This document shows, one piece after another, positions 35,155 to 37,475 of a stretch of 37,475 bases of DNA. Each line of letters opens with the position of its first letter. Within the stretch, counting starts at the first letter, position 1. Source of the stretch: Endotrypanum monterogeii (lineage: Eukaryota > Euglenozoa > Kinetoplastea > Trypanosomatida > Trypanosomatidae); assembly GCA_000333855.2 (NCBI GenBank), contig CM007339.1, forward strand, positions 466,127 through 503,601. The letters are read 5' to 3'. A program made the position numbers and the translations under genes. The notes under the pieces were generated by a model. That model had not been told where the DNA came from. It saw nothing but the letters and a program-made list of their open reading frames with translations, and searched no databases.

Positions 35155-35237
35155 GGGGGGAGAGAGAGAAGAAAAAAGAAAGACCTCGCTCTACCCACCC
35201 CACCCCCGCGCGCGTGCCTCATTTCACCACGTCACCA

Positions 35238-36071
35238 ATGGGTTGCTGCCACTCCATATCCCAGTCCAAGGCTGGCATAGTAGAAACCTGTGGTCGTTTT
35301 TCCTACATCGCGGACCCCGGCATTCACTGCTTCCTATGCGGCACCGTGTTGGTCAAGTGCATCTCTCTGCGTCTGATGGAGCAAACACTGTTTGTCAAGT
35401 CGAAAACAAAAGACAATGTTTTTGTCACGCTTAAACTGAGCGTGCAGTACCAGGTGGCCAGCGACAAAGTCGCTGAGGTCTATTATTCGTGCAACTCATC
35501 ACTAGAGTGCATGAAAGACTACGTCCTGAACTCGATTCGCGCCAAAATACCTCTATACAAGCTGGAAGCACTGTACGTTGAGCGTGGCACCATCTCGCAG
35601 CAGCTGAAGGAAGAAGTGGACGCAGTCATCAGCAACTACGGAATCGAAATTGTATCTGCCCTCATCTCCGACATCGACCCCGGCAATGAAATCACGGAAG
35701 CGATGAACCAGGTCCAGACGCTCCAGCGACTGCGCGTCGCCGCTGTAGACGCCGCGGAAACCGAAAAAATGAAGCGAGTGTGCGCTGCTGAAGCGAAATG
35801 CGAAGCTCGTCGCCTCTCTGGAGAAGGTCTTGCAGAGCAACGCAAGGCGATTATCGCTGGTCTCATGCAGTCAATCGAAAGTGTGCACAGTAACGTTAAC
35901 GATCTCACTGCTGAAGACGCGACGAACATGCTACTGATGAACCAGTACTACGACACAATACAATACATCGCTGCAAATAGCTCCTCTAGTGTTATTATGC
36001 TGGAATCAAATGGCGGACTGGAGAAAGTCGCGGCGCAGCTGAGCAAAGGTGTGACGCACATCATGCGCTGA
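35238..36071 (+). CDS. SPFH/band-7 protein, HIR-like (copy 1)
   Basis: A 277-aa protein of the SPFH (stomatin/prohibitin/flotillin/HflK-C) superfamily, closest to the plant hypersensitive-induced reaction (HIR) type. The SPFH domain spans about residues 10-170 and includes TKDNVFVTLKLSVQYQV, the helix SIRAKIPLYKLEALYVERG, and the segment YGIEIVSALISDIDPGNEI with EAMN after it. A charged Ala-rich helix follows (about 170-230), as in HIR proteins. The N terminus MGCC offers Gly2 for myristoylation and Cys3/Cys4 for palmitoylation, so inner-leaflet membrane anchoring without a transmembrane helix is likely. Family members form large ring-like oligomers that scaffold membrane microdomains. The start codon lies directly in the MGCC motif. 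A diverged paralogue follows at 36978. The precise role here is not known. Confidence 0.88.
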   Translation: MGCCHSISQSKAGIVETCGRFSYIADPGIHCFLCGTVLVKCISLRLMEQTLFVKSKTKDNVFVTLKLSVQYQVASDKVAEVYYSCNSSLECMKDYVLNSIRAKIPLYKLEALYVERGTISQQLKEEVDAVISNYGIEIVSALISDIDPGNEITEAMNQVQTLQRLRVAAVDAAETEKMKRVCAAEAKCEARRLSGEGLAEQRKAIIAGLMQSIESVHSNVNDLTAEDATNMLLMNQYYDTIQYIAANSSSSVIMLESNGGLEKVAAQLSKGVTHIMR

Positions 36072-36977
36072 GAGCTATAACTTGGGGGGCAGAAATAAGA
36101 CTGTGGGCAAGACAGACACACGCGCTATATATATATATATATATATATATAACGTATGATATACAGATGAATATTTTATTTTTCTTTTCTTTTTTGTATT
36201 GCTTCTTCTCATATACACCCCCCAAACGCTTTGCACATTCGCGCTCTCCTCACCATCATAACGCCTTCTTTGAAAGATTGCGGTATTTTTTCTGTATGCC
36301 ATACTCGATCATCTCCCGGGGGGGACTTCTAGCCTCTCTTTCATGCATCCAAACCCCTCCCCCCCCCTCCTCTCTCTCTCACTCCTTCCCTTCCCTCCAG
36401 TTTCATTTTTTTTTCCCCCAGTGTTTGGATATTTTTTGCATTTGAGTAGAACCCTCACCCCCCCCCCTCCTCCTCCTCCATCTCCCTCTTACCGAGGAAG
36501 GCTAATGATACATATCTTCATATGAAGCACGTATTCCCGGCATGATGTTACAATTCGGAGAGAAGCCGTTCTCACCTTTATCTTCCTGACTTCACCTCTC
36601 CACCTTCCTTCCCGTGTGTATTACCGTCATGGATTTATATTTTCCGGCACACACCTGCGACACGTTTAATGCACCTGGCACGCGCATCTTCCCGCCTCCA
36701 CACAACTCCTCTTCGCCCCCCCCCTCCCACCACAGAACTCGACACGCTTCGTCGGAATATCGAATCACACTTTTTTTTTCGCTGTCGTTTTCTTTCTATC
36801 GTAGCGCCTCTTATTTCTTTGGTTCTCCTCATATCTATTCTTTGTGCAGACCACAACTTCCTCCTTTCTCCGCTTAACCCTTTGTGGCCTCCCCTCTTTC
36901 AGGTCAGCTGTTATTTCCGATATATATGTATCGGTCGGCGTGTCGTGATCTTCGATATACAAGCGAAACAAAAGAAA
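36072..36977. other. Spacer between the two SPFH genes
   Basis: No gene is seen. It has a TA tract (36126-36151), many C/T-rich runs and T homopolymers, and a pyrimidine tract before the second SPFH gene. Confidence 0.6.
36856..36902 (+). promoter_or_regulatory. Probable SL trans-splice acceptor for the second SPFH gene
   Basis: C/T-rich sequence ends in CCCCTCTTTCAG with AG at 36901-36902. A leader starting here would contain an ATG at 36926, out of frame with the gene; an AG at 36962-36963 would avoid it. Confidence 0.5.
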
Positions 36978-37475
36978 ATGGCGTGTTGTGGCATGGGGTG
37001 CATCTCAACGTCGGAGGTGGGCGTTGTAGAGAACTGCGGCAAGTTTGATCACATTGTGAAACCAGGGTTCTTCTGTATTATCCCATGCGTCGAGTCTGTG
37101 CGTGGCGTCGTCTCGCTAAAGGTGGCCATCGCCACTGTCAACGTAGAAACAAAAACACGCGACAACGCTGTCGTGAATCTAGAAGCCCGACTCCACTTTA
37201 AAGTCCTCCCGGATCACGCCGAGACCGCCCTCTACCGATTTTCAAACCCCTCGTATCAGATTGCAAGCCTCGCCTCCAGCATGATCCGAGGCGAAGTGCC
37301 GAAATATACGCTGGATGAGTTGTTTCTCATGTCCGACGAGATCAAGGGGGTGGTCGCTGCTGAGCTGAGCGATAAGTTGCGATCCTACGGATTCTCACTC
37401 GAGAGCACACTTCTCACGCGCATTGAACCGAGCCAGGACGTAAAAATAGCGATTTCCCAGAAACAGATCAACGCC
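36978..37475 (+). CDS. SPFH/band-7 protein, HIR-like (copy 2), cut by the window end
   Basis: An open frame of 166 codons runs to the last base without a stop, so the C-terminal part is missing. It starts MACCGMGCISTSEVGVVENC and shows the same SPFH layout as its neighbour: CGKFDHIVKPGFFCIIPC, TKTRDNAVVNLEARLHFKV, MIRGEVPKYTLDELFLMSDE, YGFSLESTLLTRIEPSQDV, then AISQKQINA. It is clearly a paralogue of the 35238 gene but well diverged. Unlike copy 1 it has Ala at position 2, so it lacks the Gly2 needed for N-myristoylation. The Cys-rich N terminus could still be palmitoylated. The ATG is the only plausible start, just before the family N-terminal motif. Confidence 0.87.
   Translation, partial: MACCGMGCISTSEVGVVENCGKFDHIVKPGFFCIIPCVESVRGVVSLKVAIATVNVETKTRDNAVVNLEARLHFKVLPDHAETALYRFSNPSYQIASLASSMIRGEVPKYTLDELFLMSDEIKGVVAAELSDKLRSYGFSLESTLLTRIEPSQDVKIAISQKQINA

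Larger units (their letters stand above)
34534..35237. other. Spacer upstream of the first SPFH gene
   Basis: No gene is seen. It holds a TA-rich tract (34760-34802) followed by (GGT)n, a C run near 34829-34840, and a compound CA/TA tract (35113-35154) near the next start. Confidence 0.6.

Overview
The window looks like nuclear chromosomal DNA of a trypanosomatid of the Leishmania group (Leishmaniinae). All thirteen recognisable genes lie on the + strand, are intronless, and are separated by 0.7 to 2.7 kb spacers full of dinucleotide repeats and long homopolymers. Nearly every start codon is preceded by a polypyrimidine tract followed by AG, the layout of a spliced-leader (SL) trans-splice acceptor. 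The window is therefore probably part of one directional gene cluster transcribed as a polycistron, with no strand switch inside it. Species cannot be fixed from the sequence alone.

Layout: 1-2311 is non-coding (probably the downstream region of a gene outside the window). 2312-4822 encodes an 836-residue low-complexity coiled-coil protein. 6104-10915 encodes a 1603-residue low-complexity orphan. 11849-12241 is COX19, a twin CX9C mitochondrial copper/COX assembly factor. 13678-15000 is a divergent actin-related protein closest to ARP2. 15770-16399 is FCF1/UTP24, a PIN-domain nuclease of the small-subunit processome. 17321-18163 and 20861-21991 encode proteins with mitochondrial-type basic N termini and no recognised function. 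23609-28816 encodes a 1735-residue helical, probably TPR-like protein. 29921-31333 is PEX12, a peroxisome/glycosome RING-type import factor. 32527-33033 is a small CxxC zinc-ribbon gene whose middle seems to be better coded in another frame. 33850-34533 encodes a single-SURP-domain protein (splicing-factor type). 35238-36071 and 36978-37475 (cut by the window end) are a tandem pair of SPFH/HIR-like membrane-scaffold proteins.

As is normal for these organisms, the neighbours do not form a functional operon; they are unrelated housekeeping genes plus lineage-specific proteins. Expression control would be post-transcriptional, through SL acceptors, 5' leaders (some with upstream ATGs) and 3' UTRs.

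There is a 10-N assembly gap at 19966-19975. A segment of about 335 bases ending at the gap is repeated about 360 bases beyond it with only small indels, which looks more like an assembly duplication than biology. No tRNA, rRNA, CRISPR, transposon or virus was recognised. The points most worth a second look are the HIR-like pair, the Asp-to-Glu changes in the ARP2 nucleotide loop, the frame conflict at 32527-33033, the large TPR-like protein with SUMO-type motifs, and the AT tracts found in almost every spacer.
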